From Chaunax sp. Z400 (taxonomy: Eukaryota; Chordata; Actinopteri; Lophiiformes; Chaunacidae), in the NCBI GenBank assembly GCA_037577475.1, contig CM075187.1, positions 2,915,046-2,979,045 on the forward strand: DNA of 64,000 bases. The letters are read 5' to 3'. Positions 26,331-48,329 of this stretch are shown here, in pieces (within the stretch, counting starts at the first letter, position 1; each line of letters opens with the position of its first letter). The notes beneath the pieces are model-generated. The model had not been told where the DNA came from and made no database searches. It worked only from the letters and a program-made list of their open reading frames with translations. A program made the translations under genes and the position numbers.

Positions 26331-26799
26331 AATAAAACATTAAATAACATTTTAGTGTAAAAAGCTATTTATTTTTCATCATCACCTGTAGCTGTTTATT
26401 CTGGGTGGTTTGATTGTTACAGGATTACATTAAAACTACACTGTAAATTATTCTTTACTTGCCAAGACTTAAAATCTTGAAACATGAGATTTATAATCCT
26501 GTTTTAACAGTTATTTGTTTAAAAAAAATCTTAGCCTTCTTATCTAGACTGGATCTGATGTATTCTAAGATTTCTTGACAGGTGAAATTATCTTGCTTGC
26601 ATGGACAGATAATTTCACAAGAATCTTCTCCTCAAATTCACTGTTTATTTCTTGTATCTTAGAAACTCTTTTTTTGCACCTGAAAACAGGTAGAAAGATG
26701 GAGCGAAGTTCAGAGAAGAGAATGTGGTGAGGAGCCGGAAAAAGGGGACAGATATAGGGATTTAAAAAAAAACTATTTTTCAACATTTTCCCTGAACTC

Positions 26800-27030
26800 C
26801 ACACAAACTATTGAACCGATTTCCATGAAACATGTGTAGGATTGTTTCTTGTGTCGTTCTAGTTTGTTGAGAAATCTGTGAAAATGTCAATATTGCAATG
26901 TTAGTTGTTGGATCAATGAAAATCTTCCCATCCCTCCGGAAAATGTAATCGAAATCTGTCGATGACTTTATGAGATATCAGACAAACAAACATGGGGGAT
27001 CACATGACCTCTGCTCTGCTGCAGTGGTGG
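26800..27030 (+). repeat. dispersed repeat family R1 fragment
   Basis: ATTGAACCGATTTCCATGAA and GTTGAGAAATCTGTGAAAAT, followed by AAATCTGTCGATGACTTTAT, match R1-type blocks. Confidence 0.45.
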
Positions 27031-27489
27031 AGATAACAAACCGACATCATCACCCATAACACCCATCACTGGTGAAATATGTTGTAAATTCACAATCAGT
27101 GAAAACCTGTTTGCGTTTTTTTTTTAAAAACCATCCTCGTCTCTTCGACCCTTCAGCTCGTCCCTACATGTGTCGAGGCCTTAAAGGTCACGCTGTCTTT
27201 ATTGCAGCCAACATTTCATCTCTATATCCGTCTTCATTAAACCTGGAGGAAGGACAAAGGCCTCTCTTGCACTTTCAACCTCACCAGGCACAACAATATT
27301 GTAAAAGTGCAGATCTCGCTCCAAAATGGCCCCGCGGTTAATAATTAAACTGTGACATTTGGTGGAGAAAAAAAAATCCATACGGTGAAATTTACTAACC
27401 TTTTGAAAAGCTGTGCTGTTCATCTGCGGTTTATTTGGGCTGTTTTAGTCCTGATAATAAAACTGTCAAAAAAACACACCGGAAGGCTG

Positions 27490-27740
27490 GCAGCGCACAA
27501 AAGGTGATTGTTAGCAGGAGGCTAATCAATGCTCTCTGAATCCCTCTGAGGAGGGAGAGACACGACTGACAAATGATTTTCATATGTAACATCATGGATT
27601 ATAATGGTCACGATGGACTGATAATCATGTTGCTCTTTGTTATAATGAAAAAGGTCACATCAGGGCAGAGCGTGATGGACCCCTGTCTCCTGAAAGTATC
27701 ACACCATGGGGGTCATGGAGGAGGTCAGATGTGGCCCAGT
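27490..27740. promoter_or_regulatory. candidate conserved element downstream of lmx1b
   Basis: Repeat-free sequence with GAGGCTAATCAATGC, CATGGATTATAATGG and GACTGATAATCATGTTGC, several of them homeodomain-like cores. Confidence 0.3.
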
Positions 27741-28830
27741 GGTCATTAGATGATCTCCGTCTAATACTCACCTCTGATTTACTGTCTTCTGTTGGCAAAA
27801 TCAGATCTAATTTAAACAAACAAAAGGTTCTAACAGACCTCTTTTATAACCCACTGAAGGACAGAGGTCAAGGTTTATTTTCAGAGCAAATGCATGCCTC
27901 ATAAGTTGTTGATGGTGTCCAGAAAGTCTCTCATTGGAGTCATTAGGGTATAATAAATAGGGCATACATGACAGGAAATGTGCCAAATCCAGAATTCCAA
28001 CAGTTTGGTTAAGCCTTCACTGGCTGTTGACTTTCAGATTTACTGTCCACGCTCAGCTCTGAGTGCACAGTGCCAGTGATTTATCAGCCTCACAGGTGAG
28101 TTCTGTCGAAACATCCAGGCCTTAAATATACGACTCAGCGTTCCCCGTATCCCACATCCAGAGGCGATGTTTGTACGAGCTGCAACCCTGCCTGGAGGGA
28201 GCCAGAGGAGACGGCCTCCTCTCCTCTCAGACTCCATCCAGACTGAAAAAAAGAAGAAGTTAATTCAAACAAGCTTTCAGATTACAGTGATAAAAATTCT
28301 CTTTTATATGCAAACGTGTTTTGGGAAGAGGAGTAATGCACGTAAAAGTGGATCTTTATTGACACGATTAAATTGCTGAGTAACCTGAACTGCAGCGAAC
28401 TCTCTCTTCCAACTCCTGAGGTTCATATGATTGCTGTCTTTATCCGCCTCAGTGACAGATTTAATTCTCTGCTCCGGTTTGACGAATGCATCCATGCAGC
28501 AAACAGAAAAACAGACGTTTACTTAGCTGCTGCTGTGGTTTGGATTCACCAGAAGCTTAAAGGATGACAATAAACAGGCAGCTATCAGCTAAATGTACAT
28601 GCTATGAAGCAGAAAGATTACAAATTACCAATCACTGTGATCAGTGCTGTCATTGAGTCGTTACTAAATGTCATGTTCTGCTGGAGCTGAGGGACAGAAT
28701 GATGATCTGCTCTGCTGTCTTACACCAGCCTGCAGCTGAGTCACTACTTATAATGGTAGAAGTCACTCTGTGGACAAGTAGAATATTTGATTCAACTGTA
28801 ATTCAGTAGAGGGCCTAATGGTACACATTA

Positions 28831-28894
28831 TTACTTAGGTAATAAGTTACTTTGGTAATAAGTTACTTAGGTAATAAGTTACTTTGGTAATAAA
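28831..28894 (+). repeat. 16-bp tandem repeat, 4 units, alternating A/T variant
   Basis: Units TTACTTAGGTAATAAG and TTACTTTGGTAATAAG alternate, and the last unit ends AAA. The higher-order period is 32 bp. Confidence 0.85.
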
Positions 28895-29037
28895 GGTTTT
28901 GAACCAACGACTGATCCATAAACGATCCTCTGATTACTTGAGTCGCACATGACCAGTTCTTTTGAACTCAATTAAGATGATTTAAAAGTCTGTTTAAGGG
29001 TCTATTTTTGGGTCTATACCACAGTGTTCTCAAAAAT

Positions 29038-29523
29038 ATAACTAAGTATTTTTGTCACATAAACATAACTGAGTATTTTTGTCACATAAACATAACTGAG
29101 TATTTTTGTCACATAAACAGAACTGAGTATTTTTGTCACATAAACATAACTGAGTATTTTTGTTACCTAAACATAACTGAGTATTTTTGTTACCTAAACA
29201 TAACTGAGTATTTTTGTTACATAAACATAACTGAGTATTTTTGTTACCTAAATATAACTGAGTATTTTTGTTACCTAAACATAACTGAGTATTTTTGTTA
29301 CCTAAACATAACTGAGTATTTTTGTTACCTAAATATAACTGAGTATTTTTGTTACCTAAATATAACTGAGTATTTTTGTTACCTAAACATAACTGAGTAT
29401 TTTTGTTACCTAAATATAACTGAGTATTTTTGTTACCTAAACATAACTGAGTATTTTTGTTACCTAAACATAACTGAGTATTTTTGTTACCTAAACATAA
29501 CTGAGTATTGTTGTTACCTAAAT
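29038..29523 (+). repeat. 27-bp minisatellite, 18 units
   Basis: Unit ATAACTGAGTATTTTTGTTA plus CCTAAAC. Eighteen units without indels keep a plus-strand frame open (period-9 peptide ITEYFCYLN). Early units carry the CACAT variant (CHIN), later ones CCTAA (CYLN). No start context, codon signal or homologue supports a real protein, so this is best read as a minisatellite. Confidence 0.9.
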
Positions 29524-29814
29524 GTAACCAATGTATTTTTAGAGCCTAAACAGAAAGTCTTCTGGGAGAAAGCTGTGCTGCTAGCATGACTCCAGTGATG
29601 TTTGTCTGTTGTTCCACTTATTTGTTCCCCACTGAAATCTACTGAGAACCTTTGGTTAGATTTCCATTACTATTTTTACGGACATTCATGGTCCTCAGAG
29701 GATGAATCTTCATGTCTGGGTCATTCCTTGACTGCTCCTCTAGCGCCATCACGAGGTTTGGAGAGAAGACAACTTTTATTGTCCATTCCATCAGTGCTAA
29801 TGATCAGATCTTAG

Positions 29815-29945
29815 AACTATGCTAAACATGGTAAGCCTGATACCTGCTAACCATAAGCATGCTAACATTGTCATTTGAGTGCATGCTGACATGCTAACAT
29901 AGCTGCCTTACTGCCGTCTCATAGAGCTGCTAGCATGGATTTTAT
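29815..29945. repeat. ATGCTAACA-rich repeat fragment
   Basis: GCTAACCATAAGCATGCTAA and GCATGCTGACATGCTAACAT, a low-complexity repeat type seen widely in fish. Confidence 0.4.
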
Positions 29946-30599
29946 TAACTAGAGCCAGGATTTATATTTTATGACACCATAATCTGTAACAAAAGGATTC
30001 ATATTGGTATATATCGGTTCATTCATTTGTTTTATATTTATAAAAACTTTTTTTTCCATCATAGCATCATAGTAGATCCTATGAGCATGTATCGTCAGAT
30101 GAAATGTTAAATTGTAAAGCGGTCATGGGTAGACAGAGCAGGACTTGGGATTCCAACTTCAATGGAGAGGCTCCTGGAGGTTAGGAGTGCTGGCTTGTGT
30201 TAGACCTTAAGGTCACCATTCCTTCAACTAATGCCCCTGGCATCACCTTCCTCCTGGACTTCAAACACCCTGGCTACATTCCTAGACCATGTACCAATAA
30301 GCACTAATAATGCAGAGAAATGAAAACCAAAACAGATGGGCTCCAATAGTGCTGGGATTACTGAGCCCTATCCAGGGCTCTATCTGCACCCCTGGGCGCT
30401 GAGAGCTGAATCCTACACCATCTTTTTCTCAGCACAGAACAGAGGTAGGAGGTCAAAACGCTGTTGCAGCAATATGTTTACATGTCCTGTAAAGGCCTAC
30501 AGAGAGGTTCAAATGGTCATTTCTTTCTCAGACACCAGGAATTTATGTTGTGGATTGGACCTGAATGAACTGTGGATTTCTTCTACTTTTATTATTTCT

Positions 30600-31070
30600 G
30601 CTGTATCCATCGTTTGTTTGTTGGTTTGTTTGTCAGCAGGATTAAACAAAAGGTTTTTTCCACAAAACCTGGTGACAGGACAGGACACTGGTCAGGAAAG
30701 AAACCAGGAAGTTTGGATGCAGATCTGGATAAACACATTTGTAGTGGATCTTTAAAGGGATGGATTCAGGATTTTTTCCCCCTCTCTCCTTTAAAACGTT
30801 TCGAGATAAGAACTTATTTCACCATCTTTGTCTATTAGACATAAACTACCTGACAGATTCCCATGAAACTGCGGGTGGAACGTTGGACCATGTGCCAAAG
30901 AAGGAACCACTGAATTTTGGAGTAGCTCCAGATAAACGAGTAGATCCATGATTTTCTTAATTTTTATTATGAAACCCTGAGGGGATTCATTCTGACGATG
31001 CTTGTCTTGTTTGCATTTGTATAACTTGGGTTTAATTAAAGGGGACTATTGTTCGCGCTCTACTGAATGA
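30600..31070 (+). repeat. dispersed repeat family R1
   Basis: Runs from GTTTGTTTGTCAGCAGGATT through GGATGGATTCAGGATTTTTT to a tail with TGTTCGCGCTCTACTGAATG. Nearly full length but diverged. Confidence 0.6.
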
Positions 31071-31239
31071 AAGACAGACAAGAACTCCAGAACTTCTGGT
31101 GCAGAAGAAGAGCAGCTCCAGGATTTGTTTTCCTTTTCCTTTTTCAACATTTAATCTCACTACCTGCACTTTTAATGTGATTCCAATGTGTATTTTTTTT
31201 TAAATATTGCTGCTTGTACTCATATTTATTGTATTTGTA

Positions 31240-31350
31240 CACTGTGTTGTGATGTAAATTATGACTTGTGCTGCTGCCTTCTTGGCCAGGTCTCCATTGT
31301 GAAAGAGATCCTGGTTTTTCCTGGTTAAATAACTAGTAACTAAATTAATA
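31240..31350 (+). repeat. LINE-like 3' tail
   Basis: TTGGCCAGGTCTCCATTGTG, GAAAGAGATCCTGG and CCTGGTTAAATAA, followed by degenerate TAAA repeats. This resembles the 3' end of fish non-LTR retrotransposons as I remember them. No coding remnant is seen upstream. Confidence 0.4.
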
Positions 31351-33004
31351 AATAAATTCCATAATTATGCAGAAACATCTGAAGTAATTCCCATGACACT
31401 TTGGCAGGGACCAGGCCTTGGCGGAGGCAGACTTTCTCATCCATTACAGGGTTTTGTACTTTGTATGATGCTCTCTCATCCAAATGTCTGTGTTGCGTCT
31501 CTTGTGGTATTTCAGTAAAATTCTTCCCTACTGTTGGATCCAGTAACCGTTACTACATCTTTATCAGATATGCAAACAATGCCTCATACTGGGGCTGCCG
31601 TGTTTTGAGCTGCTGACTGACACAACAAAGACATGCACTGCTGTGAGGACATGCTTGGATGTTTGGCGTTGACCCCTCTCCCTGGTCAAAACCGCTCAAC
31701 AGTCTGTCATTTGATTATGAAGGAGCCCTCGAGGCTCAGCGAATATGTGTGAGACGCTGGTTAAAAGTCTCCCTTAACAATTAACCACACGCCGTGGAAA
31801 ACGTCCAACGAAAACACCCAAAAGTCCCCCCCCCCCCTAACCCGGCTCCCACTGGGGACTCGCTGTGAACTCCTGTGAACTCTGTGAAATCAGGAGAAGG
31901 AATCTAGACTGTACCAAACCCACAAACGTCTGAGTGTCTTTGGCTCTGCAAAGCAACAATTAATTTGGCCTGGATTGTGCAAAAAAACATGTAAAATGGG
32001 TGTGTTGTAAATGTGATGTTGAGGAAAGCCAAGAGCAAATACAGTAAATTCAAAACAATGGCGGTTTCAAAATAAAATCCTTTGAATGAGTCACTCCCCG
32101 ACCGATTTAAAGACATGAAACAATGGAACATGCAGCCTTACCCTTCAGTTACTGTGTTACTGCCTAATTTACCCCAAAATACAAATCTGGCTCCACGTTT
32201 TCCATGGGCCAATAGTACGGAGAGAGAATCACAAACCTCCGATTGTGTCTCAGGTGGAAAATGTCAGGATTTTGGTTATCTAATGAAAATATTGTCACTA
32301 GACTCATTTCCTATGTGGTGCCAGAACGGCAGAAGAGTAAATGTGTGAACAGTTTAGTCTCTTAACTCTCCCTGAGTTTGTGTGTGTCTTCAACTCAGGT
32401 TTCAGCGCCAGTGTTTTCATACCGAGGCCGCGCTTACATCAGCCTCTTAGTGTCTTCTTTGGCCGGTTCACGTCCAGAGAACGAGCGAAGACACGGTTGT
32501 GTTCACTCACTGCCTTCTACTGTTCGGCAGGAGGGGAGAAAGAGGCAGGAAGGCCAGGAGGAGGTAGTGTGTGGAGGTATAAATAGTCAAATGATTTTGT
32601 TTTTACCCCTGTCTGCTCACAGTATAACTCTGTACCCAGAGCCGGGGCGGAGTAGAAGCCTGAAAACCTGCAGATTAACTCTGATTTAAGGAATAAAAAG
32701 GACGGTTTCCAATTGTTTATAAAAATAAACTAACTAGCTTTATAAGCTAGTTAGCTTATAGCATAAAAACTGGAAACCGAAGGAAACAGCTAGCCTGGTT
32801 CAGCAGTGACCAAATCCTCCTCAGAACAGATGTGGGAGGTAAATGTAGCGTATATTGATATGATTGAGGGACAAATCTTGTCATCTTATTATTGGTTTTC
32901 ATAATCATGCACAAAGACATCTAATCTATTGATTTTAATTCAAGACTTACAAATATGGTTGGAGCTTCGGGGTCGGGAAAGCAAAGGCAATCCAGAAGTA
33001 CTTT
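31351..33004. other. intergenic, no gene seen
   Basis: Mixed unique sequence. It begins near CAGGCCTTGGCGGAGGCAGA (31408), probably an R1 terminus remnant, and contains the palindrome at 32.73 kb. Confidence 0.5.
32730..32754. other. perfect short palindrome
   Basis: CTAACTAGCTT and AAGCTAGTTAG, 11-bp arms with a 3-nt loop. Possibly a repeat-end remnant. Confidence 0.8.
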
Positions 33005-33395
33005 AACCTGCATTATTCCTAATGAAGGTTCCTAAAAGTTATGAACGGATTTTGATGATTTTTTTTTTGCGAGGTAGAGTACAGCCCAACAAACAATCCA
33101 TTAGCTTTTAGCGGTGATCCGGATCATCGTCTAGATCCAGAATCCTTTTAAAGGACTCTATGAAACTGGGTGGGCCATGTGTCAAAGAAGGAACCACTGA
33201 ATCCTGAAGGAGATCCAGATAAAGAGGTGGATCCATGATTTTTTGTAAACACCTTTGTTATCACAGCCAGAGCCCTCAGGGCAGCCATTTTTAAGGCGCA
33301 TGGTCTCATTGGAATTTGGATTGGGGTGTAATTTATCAAAAGGGGCTGTTGGGCCTTGGCGGAGGTATGCGCTCTACTGAGTGCCCTTTAATTAC
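33005..33395 (+). repeat. dispersed repeat family R1 with complete 3' terminus
   Basis: It ends in CCTTGGCGGAGGTATGCGCT followed by CTACTGAGTGCCC, the best-preserved R1 terminus here. The body has GAACGGATTTTGATGATTTT and GGTGGATCCATGATTTTTTG. Confidence 0.6.
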
Positions 33396-35104
33396 CTCAG
33401 TTAACAGTATTATTATTATTATTATTATTATTAACCAGTTTATTGAAAGAATCAATCGTGTTAATCACAATGACAGGCTGTGATTAATCCTGACTAATTG
33501 TGATTAATTTTAAGTTTAAACTACTGGTATTTTTGGGGGAGAGATTTTAACTTTATATCATCTTAGCTTTTATGAGTTTTTGCCCACATCCATAATGAAT
33601 TACAGACTTAATTAGCCAACAACCACATAACATAAACAATAACTTACAAAGTGATGTCTTGTACCAACAGTTCCCCTCGATGGCGGCTGGTGTGACGAGT
33701 CACTGGAGGCGGTCTGGATGATGGCCTTACAGTCCATGGTGATCCTTTTGGTGATTGCATTGGTTAACTTGGTTGTTGTCGCTCTGTTCACTGCCCTCTA
33801 CATGGCTTAGTCCTGTCTCAGTGCTAGCATCTTTGCTAACATCAACAAAAGATGCATTGTGCAAACATTTGTTTTACGTAAATGTCCATTTGGAGGCTTT
33901 AAAAAAAATGAAATCTACCATTTAACACACAGTTGTGTGTCTCCTCAGTCGATGTGTTTCCTGCAGTTTGCCACAGGTTTCAGTAAATTGACCCCGGGGG
34001 AAAACCCACGCAGGAACTACGGGAGGAAATTGGGGTCTAACTTGGTGATTTGCATAAAACAAAAATGAACTTGTTAAGGTTTCCAGCTTAATTGCAAACG
34101 TTAAAGCGTTAATATTGACAGATTTATCAACATAACCTACTTGGTGCAGGTTAAACTGGTCCCATTTAGAGTGAAACACAATATAAAGCAGGGTATTAAC
34201 ACAACAAAGGGAGTTGCTAAAAGAGGACTTAAACTAATTACTATGAAATAGAACAGTGTGAAAGCCTCAGGAGACACAGACTGACTGGCTGCCAGCAGTT
34301 AATATAACCTGAACACAAGAGCAGGTGAGCTGATTCACCTGAAGATGCAACTTCACCTATCAGGCTCCTGGAGGGAGGGGCCAGCTCAGGGTGAGGCTAC
34401 CGTATGATTGACATGTCACCACCACGAGGTGCCAATCAGCTTATCCTCGCTCCCCGTCTCCACCCTCTCATCCACATATGGCTACTAAATGCCAAACCCT
34501 TTTTGGAATGGTCATTTATTTTTTTTTACATCCAAGTCTTGTTTGGTTCTATTTGTGTATTTTAAAACACGTTTCCTGACTTGATGATCGGCCTTCTTAC
34601 CTTTAACCCTTCCTCACCAGGACCACAATTAGAAGCTTTAAAAGAAAAACGCACTGAAAAATCAGAATTCAGTTATCTTAATCTACTCAGCCTGACACTG
34701 ATGGAGAGCTGTGTGACGTTTCTTAATCCACCAAAGCTTTCTGGAGCTTCTCAAGCTCTCTCAGGTGTGTGTGACATAACTTCCAGGATCAGGTTAAACA
34801 TTTAGGTTGAGCAGAGATCCAAGGATCCTCTAGAGGAGCATGAACGTCCCCCTCAGTCGGGGTGTGCTAACACTGTTAGCTCTGAGGCTCTCAGTCGAGC
34901 TCACACCTCCACCACGACCCTATGGTAATTTTAATTAATCAAAAATCAAAGATAATCCAGAGCCGTTTATGTCTGACTGAACCTCCACTATTTCAGCCAC
35001 ACATTGGTGGAAGGTGCTGGTTTCTAGTCCTAGTTGTTACCATAGAGCAGCTGCACAAAGACGACCCTCCATATGAACACATTTAAATCCACTAGATCTG
35101 ATTT
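33396..35104. other. intergenic, no gene seen
   Basis: A short (ATT)n run at about 33410-33432, then unique sequence without coding signal. Confidence 0.5.
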
Positions 35105-35340
35105 TTAATTTGGATCCACTCCAGGTTGTGTACATTCATAGATACCAGTCCTCTAAATATGGCTTCTTTAATAAAAAAATTAAGCTCCATGCATTCGCCA
35201 AATCAAAAAATCCTGGATCTGCTCCTGCTCCAAAATTTAACGGGTTCCTCCTCGGCCCAACCTCTCCACCAAATGTTGTGGAGATCCGTTTAGTAGTTTT
35301 TGCATAATCCTGCTGATAGAGAGACGGAGTAAATAACATC
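35105..35340 (-). repeat. dispersed repeat family R1, opposite orientation
   Basis: Contains AATCCTGGATCTGCTCCTGC, ACCAAATGTTGTGGAGATCC and GTAGTTTTTGCATAATCCTG, the reverse complement of R1. Confidence 0.55.
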
Positions 35341-35389
35341 TTTTTAAATCATCTGGAGATCATTTTATGTCTATTTTTGGTTTGTATTT

Positions 35390-35500
35390 AAAATAAATCT
35401 CCATCTTCTTCAGCTGTTGAGGAAAAGGCTGCAGCTCTGTTTTACTGTGAGGCTCCAGAAATATTTGTGGAATAAGAAATTTAAATTTTTGCGTTAGCTT
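35390..35500. mobile_element. fragment of the foldback MITE family
   Basis: A half-arm only: CATCTTCTTCAGCTGTTGAG, then GCTCCAGAAATATTTGTGG, matching the right arm of the intronic copies. No termini are seen. Confidence 0.5.
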
Positions 35501-36595
35501 TCAGCTTTTTTGTGTTTTTATCCTTGACAGTTTGACAGTATGTCAGGAAATACCTGCATTATTGTGACATTTGTTCGACTTTGTCGACTTGAACAGAAAT
35601 AAAAGCTAAGTTGTTTTTAGCAGAAACATCTCGTCGGAGGACTTTTGCTTTTTGAAGGTTTACTGTTTTCACATTTCCACTCTACTGTCAGCGTCCGGGT
35701 CTTCTGTTCTCCTCTACACCCAGACACCTTTCTATAAGCTCACCTGGCCTGGCCTGAAAGGGAGAGGTTCCAAGTCATTGTACTGTCTATGCTGTGCAAA
35801 CACAATGTGTGCATAGCAACCCCATCCATGTTTACTGTAAATGGGGCCTTTGTCGGCTCTGTTTGTTCAGTCTTTCACACTTTAATACACATATATACTA
35901 GAAAACTGACGCAAACCTGCTCATTGTCCTCATCTGTCCTGTTAGTTCCACACATATGAACACAGGCTGGAAAAGGCAGACAGTTTTTCCTGTTCAACTT
36001 TGCATAATTCTTTAAATAAGGCAAAAAGTCTGATTCATGTCAGCTCCGTTTGAGGCTTCATTTGCATTTTAAACTTTTTCTCATCCAATAAAGTCGCAGA
36101 TTACGACGACGCCACTGCGTAATGCTTCCTTTACTGGTATGACATCTGAATATAATAGATGATAGATACCTTGCCAACCAGTTTGACTCCTGGCTGTCAG
36201 ATTGAGGCGCTGATATGGGAGCAGATATTTACTCTCAACCTTTAAGCTCCTGCAGGTTTGACAATTTCATGTGCTCCTTCCACTCAGGAGCAGCAGCCAA
36301 GTTTATTAAAGTCTGTCACATTAGGAATCTATAGTGATATTGGCTCAGCTATTGTCGGTGTTTATGTGTGGGGTCACGTGACTCCAGAGACGGTGGGTGG
36401 AAGCTTGCCTAGCCACATTTAGGAGCTGTCAGAGAGATGAAGGAGCACCCAGATGGTACTTCATAGAAACCGCCCGACAAGCCCCGAGGTGATAGGTGGG
36501 GTTCGCTCTCTAGCCGTGCAGCTCTATTGGTATTTTCACCTGAGCTCTTCTCCAACCTCACCTTCACTAGAATGTGCTCAAAGTGCAGCTACCGC

Positions 36596-37460
36596 CGACA
36601 AGGAGGTCGTGTTTTTGCCTGCGTCTGTTTGATTGTTAGTCTGATTTAATAAACACTAGCGGGGCGATTGTCTGGAAATTTGGTGGAGGGGTGGGGCACG
36701 GATTTGGAAACAACCAATTACATTTTGCTGTGCAAGATTAGCAACATTTTCTGTAATTACATAGAAAGTACAGGGGGCGGGCTTTCCTCAGCACTGCTAT
36801 GACGTTTCCTCTCTGGAAACAGTCCATAAGTGTTGTGTTACTGTTTCATGTATTTCAGTCAGTCAACTCACAAGTTTAAAATATTTATTATTACAGCAGC
36901 AGAGCATAGTTTGTCGTCTAGGCTCCGACCTCGTCACTCCCCGCAGATATGTTCATATGGATATAATGGGGAGTGGTGAGAAAAATTGGGAAATTGTCGC
37001 AGCTTCCATAGATTCCAGATTTGGAGGGTGTGTTTGCAGCAGTGCAGCTCGAGTTGTCTGCCCAAACTATAGCTCTCAGGCTTCGCTCAGTCTTTTTGGG
37101 GGGGGGGTGATCTTTATTTAGCCGCCGTATGGTAAGAGACAGACAGACGTGTCCGGAGGTTTGTGCTCTGCTGAGGTTGCAACTCACAGCTCTGCAGCAC
37201 AGCTAATTGCTAACATCAGCATGCTAACTAGAATGACATTCATAGAGCGCACATCTCCATAAAGTTCACCTTAGTTCAATCGAGTTTTATCCCAAATCAA
37301 ACTCGTATATCGCAACCATAATTTAAGATTACTGGATTTGTAGCAGCCAACCATTAAAATCTGGTGGATCAGGATTTTTATTGGTTCTGCACCAAATTGC
37401 ACAAACTCAGAGATACCGACCCCCTAAAATACGCTTGATGCTTTCATTTAGATCGATGCA
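36596..37460 (+). repeat. dispersed repeat family R1 (start, middle and tail blocks)
   Basis: It begins with the R1 head GACAAGGAGGTCGTGTTTTT and GCCTGCGTCTGTTTGATTG. The middle is interrupted by unrelated sequence (about 36.75-37.25 kb) and continues with TTTTTATTGGTTCTGCACC and AACTCAGAGATACCGACC. Confidence 0.5.
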
Positions 37461-37801
37461 GTTAAAGAAAATGTTGAAAAATGCATTCTCTCACAATCTT
37501 AAAGGAAAATAAAAGAAATACTCATCCTGTTTATCCGTCGGACTCCTTCCAGAGTTGTTAGAGGATTTAGTTTTGACCTAGTTTAGAGTGTATTTTCTGA
37601 TTGTTCAGGTTTTAGTTTTAGTCTCTGAGGCCTCTCTAGTTTCAAAGGTAGAGTTTCCTTCTATTAAACTGTCGTTCTGAATCATATAATTTAGAACTCA
37701 TTAATAAGGGATGTTTTTGAAGCGATGAGGTGAGGATGCTCGTAAAAGGCTCGTTCACTGACGCAGGTGAATGTCACCATGTGGATGATCACTGAATGGC
37801 A

Positions 37802-38764
37802 TTTATTTAATGTTATCAGGAGAAAGACATGTTTATTCATCAAACCAGTCAACTTTGGTCAATTAGCAACTTTAACGTTTTTTGAGAATGCACATATGAC
37901 AATGACAACAAAAGGTTTTATGCTCTGTACGAAATAAATAGCAACATTGCTCATTTACAGCTTGGCTGAAGAAAGGAACAAAACAATAAAGGGTTAATCT
38001 TCATATTAAAAGGCATACAGATGAGATACTCATGAACTCACTAATTGCTCAACAAAAAAAATGCTCTCCTTTTTAAATAAAGCTTTTCAGTTTTAATATG
38101 CACCTTCAAGAGCCTGTTATAGTTAAATAAATAGAATGCTTTCCATTTTTAACATGCACATCCAATTTGCCAGGGGAGGGTATTTACACTTCACTGATCC
38201 TACGTTTTTTTTCTCCGCTAATCGATTCTTCCTCATCACAAACTCTCATACATACACAACTGTACAGTCACTCCTGCAGACATGCTGCACCTATTCACTA
38301 TTTAACACAATATCTAAACCTATTGAAAGTGATCAAAATGCTAACGGTGAACATGGAAATCCATGTAGTGTAAAGAGGAAAACAGTCCGGACACCACATC
38401 TTAACCAGCTTACAAAAAGTTTTAGTTTACAATTGATCATGCACTGTATAAATTCACTGTGTTATTTGGTTTGAGGGTGTAATAAGTGGCGTCTACTTGT
38501 TTTCTTTAAGTGAACAAAGAGTAATATCTCCTGTGACAGATACGCAATCCTACCGAATAATCTCTAAGATATTTAGGTCTTTTTTTCCCCCAGGAATCTT
38601 CACTGTCCTACAAACGAGTGGTTTTACTATCTTGGAGTAAGCTTCAGCAGACAACCAGGAGCTACTGCAGGTTTCTTCTCGGTGTCCGTGTCGGTGTAGA
38701 AACTCCTGGCCATCATCGCGCTTCAGGTGGAGACGGGCTGTTTATTCTGTGCACTTTCAGTCTT
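37802..38764 (-). other. lmx1b: putative lmx1b 3' UTR
   Basis: The sequence just downstream of the stop lacks the dispersed repeats seen on either side, is moderately AT-rich and has no coding signal. Minus-strand AATAAA hexamers occur at 37832-37837 and 37802-37807, so the transcript may end soon after either. Mammalian LMX1B 3' UTRs are long, and a more distal site cannot be excluded. Confidence 0.4.
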
Positions 38765-48279
<9,515 letters not shown>

Positions 48280-48329
48280 CTGCAAGAGCAAGATGATATG
48301 AAAGGTTTGATTTATAAGAAATAAAGTGA

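Noticed and set aside
29008..29589. 193-codon open frame
   Set aside because: Almost wholly a 27-bp minisatellite. The frame is open only because the unit is a multiple of three and lacks stops.
1..37800. A neighbouring gene such as a ZBTB gene downstream of lmx1b, as in mammals
   Set aside because: No zinc-finger or BTB coding sequence is visible. It may lie beyond the left edge or be rearranged.
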